Assembly (NCBI RefSeq): GCF_900100165.1
Contig: NZ_FNEO01000001.1
Span: 1,054,001 to 1,118,000 of the forward strand
Length of the DNA stretch: 64,000 bases
Direction: 5' to 3'
Origin: Flavobacterium glycines
GTDB taxonomy: Bacteria; Bacteroidota; Bacteroidia; Flavobacteriales; Flavobacteriaceae
Part shown: in pieces, positions 17,370 to 25,642 of the stretch
Layout: each line of letters starts with the position of its first letter
Position numbering within the stretch: the stretch's first letter is position 1
The notes under the pieces: model-generated
Told to the model about the DNA's origin: nothing
The model's input: only the letters and a program-made list of their open reading frames with translations
Database searches by the model: none
Program-made: the position numbers and the translations under genes

Positions 17370-17960
17370 ATGTTTCTCGAAAATACAGTAAATCATAAAG
17401 AGCAATTTGGTTGGATTGAAGTAATAAGTGGTTCGATGTTTTCGGGTAAAACGGAAGAATTGATCCGCCGATTGAAAAGAGCCCAATTTGCCAGACAAAA
17501 AATAGAAATTTTTAAACCTGAAGTGGATACCCGTTACCATCAGGATATGGTGGTTTCTCATGATGCCAATGAAATTCGTTCCACACCTGTTCCTGCTGCG
17601 GCTAATATTGCTATTCTGGCTCAGGGTTGTGATGTGGTTGGGATTGATGAAGCGCAATTTTTTGATGATGAAATTGTGAGAGTTTGTAATGATTTGGCTA
17701 ATCAGGGGATAAGAGTTATTGTTGCCGGACTGGATATGGATTTTAAAGGAAATCCTTTTGGTCCTATGCCGGCTTTGATGGCCACAGCTGAATATGTAAC
17801 TAAAGTGCATGCAGTATGTACCCGAACCGGGAATTTAGCGCATTATAGTTTTAGAAAAACAGCTAATGATAAATTAGTCTTATTAGGTGAAACGGAAGAA
17901 TACGAGCCTTTAAGCCGAGCGGCTTATTTTGAAGCCATGCAGAAAAGTCAGGAGGAATAA
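17370..17960 (+). CDS. tdk: Thymidine kinase (type II/TK1-like)
   Basis: 196 residues; phosphorylates thymidine with ATP in the salvage route to dTMP. P-loop G-S-M-F-S-G-K-T (21-28), Walker B region I-D-E-A-Q-F-F (92-98) with catalytic E94, and G-L-D-M-D-F-K-G (about 115-122) are present. The usual TK1 structural zinc site (two C-x-x-C/H pairs) is incomplete: only one Cys remains near residue 149 ([10 protein letters not shown]), so the lasso domain probably folds without zinc. I believe this is common in Bacteroidota but could not check it. Confidence 0.95.
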   Translation: MFLENTVNHKEQFGWIEVISGSMFSGKTEELIRRLKRAQFARQKIEIFKPEVDTRYHQDMVVSHDANEIRSTPVPAAANIAILAQGCDVVGIDEAQFFDDEIVRVCNDLANQGIRVIVAGLDMDFKGNPFGPMPALMATAEYVTKVHAVCTRTGNLAHYSFRKTANDKLVLLGETEEYEPLSRAAYFEAMQKSQEE

Positions 17961-18038
17961 GTTTTTTGCAAAAATTAAAATTCGAATTCTATAAGAAATA
18001 AAGAAAAGCTTATAATAATTAGTAGTAAATCTTGTTAT

Positions 18039-18046
18039 TATATTTG
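18039..18046 (+). promoter_or_regulatory. Candidate -7 element of the glycine-zipper lipoprotein gene
   Basis: TATATTTG, 31 nt before the ATG at 18077. The -33 region is not recognisable. Confidence 0.5.
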
Positions 18047-18076
18047 TATAATAGTAACTTTTTAAAATTGTAAGTC

Positions 18077-18505
18077 ATGAAATATATCTATGTATTAGTA
18101 GCTTTTTTAATGATTGTTTCTTGTAAAAAAGCAGATAAAGAAGGCGTGATGAACGATAATCAGACAACTGTGGATTCTATCAAGCAAGCAAGTATCGATT
18201 CTATGAAAATGGAAATGGTGAAACAAAAAGCCATTGATTCTATGAAAATAGAAATGGAAAAACAACAAGCAGCTAAAGAGAAAGAGGTAGTTGTTGTTAA
18301 TCAGACTACTCAGGCGGCTCCGGCTCCAGAGAAGAAAAAATGGAGTAATACTGCTAAAGGTGCCGTTATTGGTGCCGGAGTAGGTGCGGCAACAGGAGCC
18401 ATAATCAGTAAGAAAAAAGGCGAAGGTGCTATTATTGGTGGTTTAGCCGGTGCAGGTGTTGGTGCAGGTACGGGTGCTATTATCGATAGTAAGAAAAAAG
18501 AATAG
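18077..18505 (+). CDS. Glycine-zipper lipoprotein
   Basis: 142 residues. Lipobox I-V-S-C (Cys 16) follows a short hydrophobic signal. The middle (about 30-75) is a heptad-like helix with the repeated word I-D-S-M-K, likely a coiled coil. The C-terminal part (about 95-138) has repeated G-A-x-x-G-A motifs (G-A-V-I-G-A-G-V-G-A, G-A-I-I-G-G-L-A-G-A), the YMGG/glycine-zipper pattern of membrane-inserted hairpins, closing with Lys-rich turns. Such proteins are envelope or stress-related in other bacteria; the exact role here is unknown. Confidence 0.85.
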   Translation: MKYIYVLVAFLMIVSCKKADKEGVMNDNQTTVDSIKQASIDSMKMEMVKQKAIDSMKIEMEKQQAAKEKEVVVVNQTTQAAPAPEKKKWSNTAKGAVIGAGVGAATGAIISKKKGEGAIIGGLAGAGVGAGTGAIIDSKKKE

Positions 18506-18527
18506 CGATGTTATTTGATAAAAAGAG

Positions 18528-18561
18528 AAAGGCTGTTTCATGAATTTGAAACAGCCTTTTT
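18528..18561. terminator. Bidirectional terminator between the lipoprotein gene and rpoN
   Basis: Perfect 13-bp stem (18528-18540 with 18547-18559), 6-nt loop and a T run; the convergent rpoN gene ends at 18581, so the hairpin can serve both. Confidence 0.85.
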
Positions 18562-18580
18562 GTTTTTGAAAAACAGGATA

Positions 18581-20041
18581 TTATATCTTTTTTCTCATTC
18601 TTGCAACAGGAATATCGAGTTGTTCTCTATATTTAGCAACGGTTCTTCGGGCAATTGGGTAACCTTTTTCTTTTAATAATTCGGCTAGTTGATCATCGGG
18701 AAGTGGTTTTTTCTTGTCTTCTTCTTCAATGATGGTTTGAAGGATTTTTTTAATTTCTAAGGTAGAAACATCTTCTCCCTGATCGTTTTTCATCGCTTCC
18801 GAGAAAAATTCCTTAATCAGTTTGGTGCCATAAGGTGTTTCTACATATTTGCTGTTGGCCACACGTGAAACCGTCGAAATATCAAGACCTACAATATCGG
18901 CAATGTCTTTTAGGATCATCGGTTTCAATTTAGTCTCGTCGCCATCAAGGAAATATTCTTCCTGATAATGCATAATGGCATTCATGGTTACGAAAAGGGT
19001 TTCTTGTCGTTGTTTGATAGCATCAATGAACCATTTAGCCGAATCTAATTTTTGTTTGATGAACTGAACCGCTTCTTTTTGAGCCCCCGATTTATCACGG
19101 GAATCTTTATAGGTTTGCAGCATTTCCTGATAATCTTTAGAAACATGTAACGAAGGTGCATTTCTTCCGTTTAAGGTCAATTCCAGTTCATTATCAATAA
19201 TTCTGATGGCAAAATCAGGAACTACATTTTCGGTTATTTTTTGATTTCCGGTAAAACCTCCTCCCGGTTTAGGATTCAATTTTTCAATTTCGTAAATGGC
19301 TTTTTTAAGCTGTTCATTCGAAATGCTGTATTTCTGAATCAGTTTGTCATAATGTTTTTTTGTAAAGGCATCAAACTGATTTTCGATAATATCTGCGGCT
19401 AATTCAACCGAGTCCGTAGGCGTTTTGTGTTTTAATTGTAATAGCAAACATTCCTGTAAGTCGCGGGCTCCCACACCGGAAGGTTCTAGTTGATGAATGA
19501 CCTGTAGCATGCGTTCTACCATGTATTCATCAGTGTAAATCCCTTGGGTAAAAGCCATGTCGTCTACCATGTCAGGAATACTACGACGAATGTAGCCCAT
19601 GTCATCAATACTACCCACTAGGAATTCAGCAATTTCTCTTTCATGATCGTCTAAGATAAAAGTATTCAACTGATTGATTAAATCCTGGTGAAAACTGATT
19701 GGTGCAGCCAGTGGCGATTCGCGGGTTTCGTCATCGTCGCTGTAATTGTTTGCCTGTGTTTTGTAATCCGGAGTGTCGTCGTCGCTTAGATATTCGTCGA
19801 TATTGATATCGTCGGCATCAATACTTTCGGAGTCATTGTAATCATCATAATCATCGTTTTCAAACTCGTCTTTTTCGTATTCCTCTTCTTCTTTTCCGGA
19901 TTCCAGCGCCGGATTTTCATTCATTTCTTCTAAAAGACGTTGTTCAAAAGCCTGCGTAGGCAATTGAATTAACTTCATCAGCTGAATTTGCTGAGGAGAT
20001 AATTTTTGGGATAATTTTAAATTTAAAAATTGCTTAAGCAT
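18581..20041 (-). CDS. rpoN: RNA polymerase sigma-54 factor
   Basis: 486 residues. Region I is the Gln/Leu-rich N-terminus (about 1-48) that binds enhancer activators, followed by a strongly acidic region II (about 48-105), the core-binding region, and at the C-terminus the RpoN box A-R-R-T-V-A-K-Y-R-E (464-473), which reads the -24 element. Sigma-54 needs AAA+ activators, none of which are in this window; no -24/-12 promoter was recognised here. asnS lies upstream on the same strand, separated by a hairpin. Confidence 0.96.
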   Translation of the reverse strand: MLKQFLNLKLSQKLSPQQIQLMKLIQLPTQAFEQRLLEEMNENPALESGKEEEEYEKDEFENDDYDDYNDSESIDADDINIDEYLSDDDTPDYKTQANNYSDDDETRESPLAAPISFHQDLINQLNTFILDDHEREIAEFLVGSIDDMGYIRRSIPDMVDDMAFTQGIYTDEYMVERMLQVIHQLEPSGVGARDLQECLLLQLKHKTPTDSVELAADIIENQFDAFTKKHYDKLIQKYSISNEQLKKAIYEIEKLNPKPGGGFTGNQKITENVVPDFAIRIIDNELELTLNGRNAPSLHVSKDYQEMLQTYKDSRDKSGAQKEAVQFIKQKLDSAKWFIDAIKQRQETLFVTMNAIMHYQEEYFLDGDETKLKPMILKDIADIVGLDISTVSRVANSKYVETPYGTKLIKEFFSEAMKNDQGEDVSTLEIKKILQTIIEEEDKKKPLPDDQLAELLKEKGYPIARRTVAKYREQLDIPVARMRKKI

Positions 20042-20049
20042 TTGGGTTT

Positions 20050-20106
20050 AATCGTTTATTTATTTAATCGTTTATTCGTGATAATCGTTTAAATAAATAA
20101 ACGATT
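20050..20106. repeat. 18-bp inverted repeat between asnS and rpoN
   Basis: Arms 20050-20067 and 20089-20106 are exact complements; the word AATCGTTTA recurs inside the loop and the flanks. It may terminate or attenuate the asnS transcript ahead of rpoN. Confidence 0.65.
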
Positions 20107-20122
20107 AGCCGATTAAACAATT

Positions 20123-21556
20123 CTAAAATTCAGCATTCATTGGTGTTCTTGGGAACGGAATTACATCACGAATGTTAGTCATTCCCGTTACAAATAATAC
20201 CAGTCTTTCAAATCCGAGTCCGAAACCGGAGTGAACCGCACTACCGAATCTGCGGGTATCGAGGTACCACCATAATTCTTCTTCATTAATTCCTAAGGCT
20301 TTCATTTTTTCGACCAAAACATCAAAACGTTCCTCTCTTTGTGAACCGCCAACGATTTCTCCAATTCCTGGGAAAAGAATGTCCATAGCGCGAACGGTTT
20401 TTCCGTCTTCGTTTAAACGCATGTAAAAGGCTTTTATTTTAGCCGGATAATCAAACAGGATTACAGGGCATTTAAAGTGTTTCTCTACCAGATAACGCTC
20501 GTGTTCCGATTGTAAGTCGGCGCCCCATTCGTCAATGCTATATTGGAATTTTTTCTTTTTGTTTGTAGTCGAATCTCGCAAAATGTCAATTGCTTCGGTA
20601 TAAGAAACCCGTTTGAAATTGTTTTCTAAAACAAAATTCAATTTCTCAAGCAAAGTCATTTCGCTTCTTTCCGTCTGAGGTTTTGATTTTTCTTCTTCTA
20701 AAAGTCTTCCTTCCAGAAATTTCAAGTCATCACCGCAATGATCTAAAGCATATTTGATTACATAGCGAATAAAATCTTCGGCCAAATCCATATTGGCATT
20801 CAAATCATTGAAAGCCACTTCGGGCTCAATCATCCAAAATTCAGCCAAATGGCGGGAAGTATTCGAATTTTCGGCTCTAAATGTTGGTCCAAAAGTATAA
20901 ATCTGACCCAAAGCCATCGCGAAAGTTTCACCTTCCAATTGTCCTGAAACCGTTAAATTAGTATGTTTTCCAAAGAAATCTTTCTTGTAATCAATATTTT
21001 CTTCTTCATTTTTTGGCAAATTGTCCAATGGTAACGAAGTCACCTGGAACATTTCACCGGCACCTTCGGCATCGGCACCTGTTATAATTGGGGTGTTGAC
21101 ATACACAAATCCTTTTTGTTGGAAATAACTGTGAACCGCAAACGATAACACCGAACGCACTCTCATAATCGCTCCAAAAGCATTGGTTCGTACGCGTAAA
21201 TGCGCATTTTCACGCAGGAATTCCAGTGAGTGTTTTTTAGGCTGCATCGGGAATTTTTCGGCATCAGAATCGCCAAGGATTTCTAATTCCGAAACCTTGA
21301 TTTCATATTTCTGACCCGCTCCTTTGCTTTCTACCAAACTTCCGGTTACCGAAATTGCCGCTCCGGTAGTAATCCTTTTTAGCGTTTCATCTGCAGTGTT
21401 TTCAAAATCAACTACGCATTGTATGTTGTTGATGGTCGAACCATCATTCAAAGCAATAAACTGATTGTTTCTAAAAGTTCTCACCCATCCTTTAGCATTT
21501 ACTTCCTCGAGCGTCGTGGTGCTGTTTAGTAAGTCTTTAACTTTTGTGTGTCTCAT
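20123..21556 (-). CDS. asnS: Asparaginyl-tRNA synthetase
   Basis: 477 residues, a class II synthetase. The N-terminal OB-fold (about 15-105) binds the anticodon; the catalytic domain follows with motif 2 around [15 protein letters not shown] (about 229-243), the E-P-E-V segment that marks AsnS, and motif 3 G-F-G-L-G-F-E-R-L (about 446-454). The presence of a dedicated AsnS means Asn-tRNA is charged directly. The ATG at 21556 has a -7 box 42 nt upstream. Confidence 0.97.
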   Translation of the reverse strand: MRHTKVKDLLNSTTTLEEVNAKGWVRTFRNNQFIALNDGSTINNIQCVVDFENTADETLKRITTGAAISVTGSLVESKGAGQKYEIKVSELEILGDSDAEKFPMQPKKHSLEFLRENAHLRVRTNAFGAIMRVRSVLSFAVHSYFQQKGFVYVNTPIITGADAEGAGEMFQVTSLPLDNLPKNEEENIDYKKDFFGKHTNLTVSGQLEGETFAMALGQIYTFGPTFRAENSNTSRHLAEFWMIEPEVAFNDLNANMDLAEDFIRYVIKYALDHCGDDLKFLEGRLLEEEKSKPQTERSEMTLLEKLNFVLENNFKRVSYTEAIDILRDSTTNKKKKFQYSIDEWGADLQSEHERYLVEKHFKCPVILFDYPAKIKAFYMRLNEDGKTVRAMDILFPGIGEIVGGSQREERFDVLVEKMKALGINEEELWWYLDTRRFGSAVHSGFGLGFERLVLFVTGMTNIRDVIPFPRTPMNAEF

Positions 21557-21597
21557 TTGGGGTAGCGTTGATTTAAAATAGTCTCACGTTCTACATG

Positions 21598-21605
21598 CAA
21601 ATATA
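21598..21605 (-). promoter_or_regulatory. -7 element of asnS
   Basis: TATATTTG on the minus strand followed by C; leader about 35 nt. Confidence 0.6.
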
Positions 21606-21665
21606 AAGGATTTGTTTGGAAAAGCCATTGTGGGAAAGGGTGTATTCGGGAGCTGTTTCCCGCTT

Positions 21666-21740
21666 CCCGATAGCTATCGAGACATTCTATCTTTAACTTT
21701 TTAAAGAAAAAAAGAAAAGGATTTCTCCCGAGATTTCGGG
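21666..21740. repeat. GC-rich palindromes of the CCGATAGCTATCGG type
   Basis: TCCCGATAGCTATCGAGA (21666-21683) and CCCGA-4-TCGGG (21727-21740), embedded in AT-rich sequence. Relatives occur at 15000, 35656 and 42711. Confidence 0.6.
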
Positions 21741-21824
21741 ACTATCGGGGCTAGGGAATAGTGGAATTAGGTTTTCACAAAGCTGTTTTGTTTCACTAAG
21801 ATTTAAAATGCCGATTTATATGTC

Positions 21825-21907
21825 GTCCCTACGGGACTTCGGTTTTACGTTAATTGATTTCCCCGAAATAAATTTCGGGGCTACAATATGGTTCGTTCCT
21901 ACGGAAC
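21825..21907 (+). repeat. Composite three-hairpin repeat, copy 1
   Basis: Hairpin GTCCCTACGGGAC (21825-21837), palindrome CCCCGAAAT-AA-ATTTCGGGG (21861-21880) with CTACAA directly after, then hairpin GTTCCTACGGAAC (21895-21907). The two outer hairpins share the tip CCTACGG but have different, still complementary, stems. Confidence 0.75.
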
Positions 21908-21962
21908 TTTTCTGTGTAAATATTGTATAGAAAATCAATTTGTTTTTTGATAAGGTGTCAAA

Positions 21963-22045
21963 GAGCCGTAGGCTCGGTATATTTTGTAGGGATGGATTTT
22001 AATCCATCCACAATTGATGTTAATTTGATGGAGTGCCGTAGGTAC
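21963..22045 (-). repeat. Composite three-hairpin repeat, copy 2 (inverted)
   Basis: In reverse orientation it has the same layout as copy 1: outer hairpin at 22033-22045 (GTGCCGTAGGTAC, one wobble pair), central palindrome GATGGATT-TT-AATCCATC (21991-22008), CTACAA on the minus strand, and hairpin GAGCCGTAGGCTC (21963-21975). The outer hairpins are 70 nt apart in both copies. Confidence 0.75.
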
Positions 22046-22165
22046 GGAATATAATATTTAAAGTTAATTAGGTTTGAAAATCCGGTTGTAAACGCTACGG
22101 TTTTTTCTTTTAATTTAAGTAGGTACTCGATCCAATCGAGCAGCAGTTGGGTAGTTTGTCTTCTG

Positions 22166-22654
22166 TCAAAAAGGTTGTCCTACATTTTTCTTAAATATTA
22201 GACAGAATGCTTCGTCAGCTTTTCCATATAGTTTTTCATACCCATCCAAGTTATTAATATACTCATTTAGTTCTTTATTTTTCAAAGTTGTTGTCGACTG
22301 CAAGTCTAAAATCTTAAACGGAAATTGGGTGTTGTTTGGATTTGGGGTATGTAAAAATAACGCATCACTATAACTGTCAAAGTCGAGTATAATTGAATAA
22401 AGTTGAAACTCAGTTTTCAATCGTTTTGTCTTGTCTACAAGCAAGTCAAAATGTCTAAACAACTTGTCTAGGTGAGGTTTTCGTCTTTTAAAACTGTCGT
22501 TACCGTAGCCCTTGTTGTCAAAGTGTAAATGCCAATTGTCAAACCAATTTTCGGGATTATCAAAGTCTAGCCACGTTGCTTTGTTAAGATCATTTTCTGT
22601 CGCCAGTTTTTTATAATATCGTTTAAGTCCTCTATGTTTTTTTATTCCTTTCAT
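22166..22654 (-). CDS. Orphan hypothetical protein
   Basis: 162 residues, no signal or membrane segment, rich in Asp, Lys and aromatic residues (W-x-D-F-D-N-P-E-N-W-F-D-N-W near residues 28-41, basic N-terminus). I recognise no family. It sits alone between the palindrome-rich region and the GH63 gene, with low-GC flanks, and looks like an acquired accessory gene. The aromatic/acidic composition recalls small immunity-type proteins, but nothing in the sequence proves this. Confidence 0.6.
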   Translation of the reverse strand: MKGIKKHRGLKRYYKKLATENDLNKATWLDFDNPENWFDNWHLHFDNKGYGNDSFKRRKPHLDKLFRHFDLLVDKTKRLKTEFQLYSIILDFDSYSDALFLHTPNPNNTQFPFKILDLQSTTTLKNKELNEYINNLDGYEKLYGKADEAFCLIFKKNVGQPF

Positions 22655-22802
22655 GTGATTGTTCTGTCGTTCTAAATTGGTTAAAACTCATTTATAAACG
22701 AAATAAATCTTTTGCTATCCGTTTTTATTTAGATTTATATGCGAAGTTTTGTTTTTTATTAATCCTGTATCACTTTTTCAGGACTAGACATGTTTTAAAG
22801 TT

Positions 22803-25427
22803 TTAACTATTCTTCTCTAACTCCAAAATCAAATTAGCAATCAAGGCAGTCCATCCGGTTTGGTGGGAAGCGCCGAGACCTTTACCATTGTCGCCATCAA
22901 AAAATTCATAGAATAGGTGTTCGTTTTTGAAATGTTCATTTTTGGCAAAATGCATATCGTGATCGTCTGAATGGTATTGGAATTTACCTTCGTTATTTCT
23001 TTCAAAAAGTTTAATTAAACGTTTCGTCAGTTCGTTGGCAATTTCATTCAGGTTCAATTTGTTTCCGGAACCTGTTGGAAATTCATAGATGTATGTTGGC
23101 CCATAAAAAGTATAATATTTTCGCAATGATTGAATAATCATATAATTCAATGGCATCCAGATTGGCCCGCGCCAGTTAGAATTTCCGCCAAACATAGCCG
23201 AACGGCTTTCGCCGGGTTCATACTGAATTTGGTGATGACCCTGGTGTTTAAAAATAAACGGATGGTCTTTGTGGAATTTAGAAAGCGAACGAATTCCGAA
23301 TTCGGATAAAAACTCATTTTCATCCAGTAAACGAATTAAAAGATGCTCTAATCTAAAACCACGCATGATAGAAAACAGAAAGTTACCGTCTGGGTTGGCT
23401 TTTTCTAAATTAGAAATTAAGGAAGCAAGATCCGGTCTGGTTCTGATGATTTCGTTGGCTCTTCTTCTAAAATCCTGTAATTGATCGAATAAATCTTTAT
23501 GCATGATTTCGACTGCAAATAATGGAATAACACCCACTAAAGAACGAACCCTCAAACGCTCGGTTTTGCCATTTGACATTTCAACTACATCATAATAGAA
23601 GTTGTCTTCGTCGTCCCAAAGTGAAATGTCTTTTTTACCTATATGGTGCATGGCCCAGGCAATATTTAAAAAGTGTCGGAAAAACTTAGCCGAAACTTCT
23701 TCGTAGATTTTGTTGGTTTTTGCCAGTTCGAGCGACATGCGCAACATATTCAATGAAAACATTGCCATCCAGCTCGTAGCATCGGCCTGTTGCATTTTTT
23801 TAATCCCTTCGGGCATGTGATTGCGGTCGAAAACTCCGATGTTATCCAGTCCTAAAAATCCACCCTCAAACATATCTGTACCGCTGGTGTCTTTTTGATT
23901 TACCCACCAGGTAAAATTGATTGTGAGTTTTAAGAATGCTTTTTCCAGAAATGAGGTGTCGGCTTTGCCGGTACGCAGTTTGTCTTTTTCGTAAACCGTC
24001 CACACTGCCCAGGAATGTACCGGAGGATTCACATCGCTAAAATTCCATTCGTAAGCCGGAATTTGCCCGTTAGGATGCATATAACTTTCCTGTAATACTA
24101 AAAGCAGCTGTTGTTTAGCAAAACAAGGGTCGATTTCAACAAAAGAAGCCATGTGGAATGCCAAATCCCAGGCGGCATACCATGGATATTCCCATTTGTC
24201 GGGCATCGAAATAACGTGTCGGTTGTTGAGGTGTTGCCAACTGAAATTGCGCAGATTAGTTCGGTGCGCCGGAGATTCTTCGTTGCCACCAAAGAGCCAT
24301 TTGTGGATGTTGAAATAATAGAATTGTTTGGTCCACAACAAGCCCGAAAAAGCACTTTTTGCAATAGCACGGTGAGCTTCGGGTATTTTTTCGTTTATGG
24401 TTTCGTTATAAAAGGCTTCACATTCTGTTTTCCGTTGGTCAAAAATAAAATCGAAATCATGCCAGGGGTTTTCGAGTTCAGTATTGCTCAAACGAACTCT
24501 GATGCTTTTTTCTTCACCCGGATTTAAATCTAATAGGTACCAAATAGCTGCTTTCGTACCCTTTTTTTCCGGGTTTACGGTAGGCTGTCCGTTGATAATA
24601 TGATTATTGATGCCGTCTTTAACGTACTGATATTCGTTAGCGAATCCATAGATACGTTCGTTATTGGTTTCGTTTTCACAAAATAACTGCTCGCCATGTT
24701 CATGGTAAAAATAAAAGTCACCAATTCGGCTACTTTTGGAAAGGATTGCATTATTGGAAACCGATTCCATATTCGGTCGCGGATGTCGGTTGTTGTGTTT
24801 CCAGAAATTACGAAACCAAAAATGAGGCAATACATGAATTTTGGCTGTTTCGTTTCCTCTGTTTACTACAGTCACTTTCATCAAAATATCCTCAATACCG
24901 GCTTTGGCATATTCGATAAAACAATCAAAATAGGCATTGTCTTTAAAAGCGTTGCTGTCCAGGATTTCAAATTCGTTTTCCTCCCGGCTGCGTCTGTTGT
25001 TGTTGACTAAATCGCTATACGGAAATTCGTTTTGCGGATATTTATACAGGTATTTATTGTAAGTGTGAGTAGGAGTCGATACCTGATGGAAATACAATTC
25101 TTTGACATCTTCACCGTGATTTCCCTGATTATTGGTTAAACCAAATAAGCGTTCTTTTAAAATAGGATCTTTGCCGTTCCAAAAAGCGGGAGCCAAACAT
25201 AAAATCTCGCGGGAATCGCAAAAACCTCCTATGCCTTCTTCTCCCCATCGATAGGCATTGCTGCGCGCTTTGTCATGATCTATAAATTCCCAAGCTTCTC
25301 CATGTTCGCTGTAATCTTCACGAACGGTTCCCCATTGCCTTTCGGCTAAATAGGGTCCCCATTTTTTCCAATTTTTATAGTTGTTAGCAACAGCTAGTCT
25401 TTCTGTTTCTGAAGTAGTATGTGCCAT
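22803..25427 (-). CDS. GH63-family glucosidase (bacterial, cytosolic)
   Basis: 874 residues. GH63 enzymes are inverting exo-alpha-glucosidases; the eukaryotic member trims glucose from N-glycans, while bacterial members act on glucose-containing oligosaccharides. Visible: an N-terminal beta-domain beginning W-G-P-Y-L-A-E-R-Q-W-G-T-V-R-E-D-Y, and a C-terminal (alpha/alpha)6 barrel with P-W-Y-A-A-W-D-L-A-F-H (about 408-418, the likely general-acid Asp) and W-R-G-P-I-W-M-P-L-N-Y (about 758-768). There is no signal peptide, so the protein is probably intracellular. It is isolated, with a 216-nt gap upstream; the natural substrate is unknown. Confidence 0.9.
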   Translation of the reverse strand: MAHTTSETERLAVANNYKNWKKWGPYLAERQWGTVREDYSEHGEAWEFIDHDKARSNAYRWGEEGIGGFCDSREILCLAPAFWNGKDPILKERLFGLTNNQGNHGEDVKELYFHQVSTPTHTYNKYLYKYPQNEFPYSDLVNNNRRSREENEFEILDSNAFKDNAYFDCFIEYAKAGIEDILMKVTVVNRGNETAKIHVLPHFWFRNFWKHNNRHPRPNMESVSNNAILSKSSRIGDFYFYHEHGEQLFCENETNNERIYGFANEYQYVKDGINNHIINGQPTVNPEKKGTKAAIWYLLDLNPGEEKSIRVRLSNTELENPWHDFDFIFDQRKTECEAFYNETINEKIPEAHRAIAKSAFSGLLWTKQFYYFNIHKWLFGGNEESPAHRTNLRNFSWQHLNNRHVISMPDKWEYPWYAAWDLAFHMASFVEIDPCFAKQQLLLVLQESYMHPNGQIPAYEWNFSDVNPPVHSWAVWTVYEKDKLRTGKADTSFLEKAFLKLTINFTWWVNQKDTSGTDMFEGGFLGLDNIGVFDRNHMPEGIKKMQQADATSWMAMFSLNMLRMSLELAKTNKIYEEVSAKFFRHFLNIAWAMHHIGKKDISLWDDEDNFYYDVVEMSNGKTERLRVRSLVGVIPLFAVEIMHKDLFDQLQDFRRRANEIIRTRPDLASLISNLEKANPDGNFLFSIMRGFRLEHLLIRLLDENEFLSEFGIRSLSKFHKDHPFIFKHQGHHQIQYEPGESRSAMFGGNSNWRGPIWMPLNYMIIQSLRKYYTFYGPTYIYEFPTGSGNKLNLNEIANELTKRLIKLFERNNEGKFQYHSDDHDMHFAKNEHFKNEHLFYEFFDGDNGKGLGASHQTGWTALIANLILELEKNS

Positions 25428-25642
25428 ATAATCTTTGTCTAGTGTGGTATTAAAAAGCTAAAAACCGATTCCTCAAAAGAACATTTTTCAATGTAATTTT
25501 TAGTCGGTTATTAGTAAAAATAAGATTTTTTTCCACAATAGCCCATTCAACGAAACACTATTGTCTAATTGTTGGTATTGTTAAGAAACTTTTTGTTTTT
25601 CTAAAAAAAAGAAGTGTTTTTTTTAATGAAGTGGTAGTGGTT

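Larger units (their letters stand above)
21557..22165. other. Gene-free, palindrome-rich intergenic region
   Basis: About 600 nt between asnS and an orphan ORF with no plausible coding frame. It holds the asnS promoter box, two GC-rich palindromes (near 21666 and 21727) and two inverted copies of a composite three-hairpin element (21825-22045). The rest is unstructured AT-rich sequence. Confidence 0.75.

Noticed and set aside
21557..22165. Possible riboswitch or structured leader in the palindrome-rich spacer
   Set aside because: The hairpins occur as two inverted copies not adjacent to a gene start, so they behave as repeats and not as a single leader; no known riboswitch motif was recognised.
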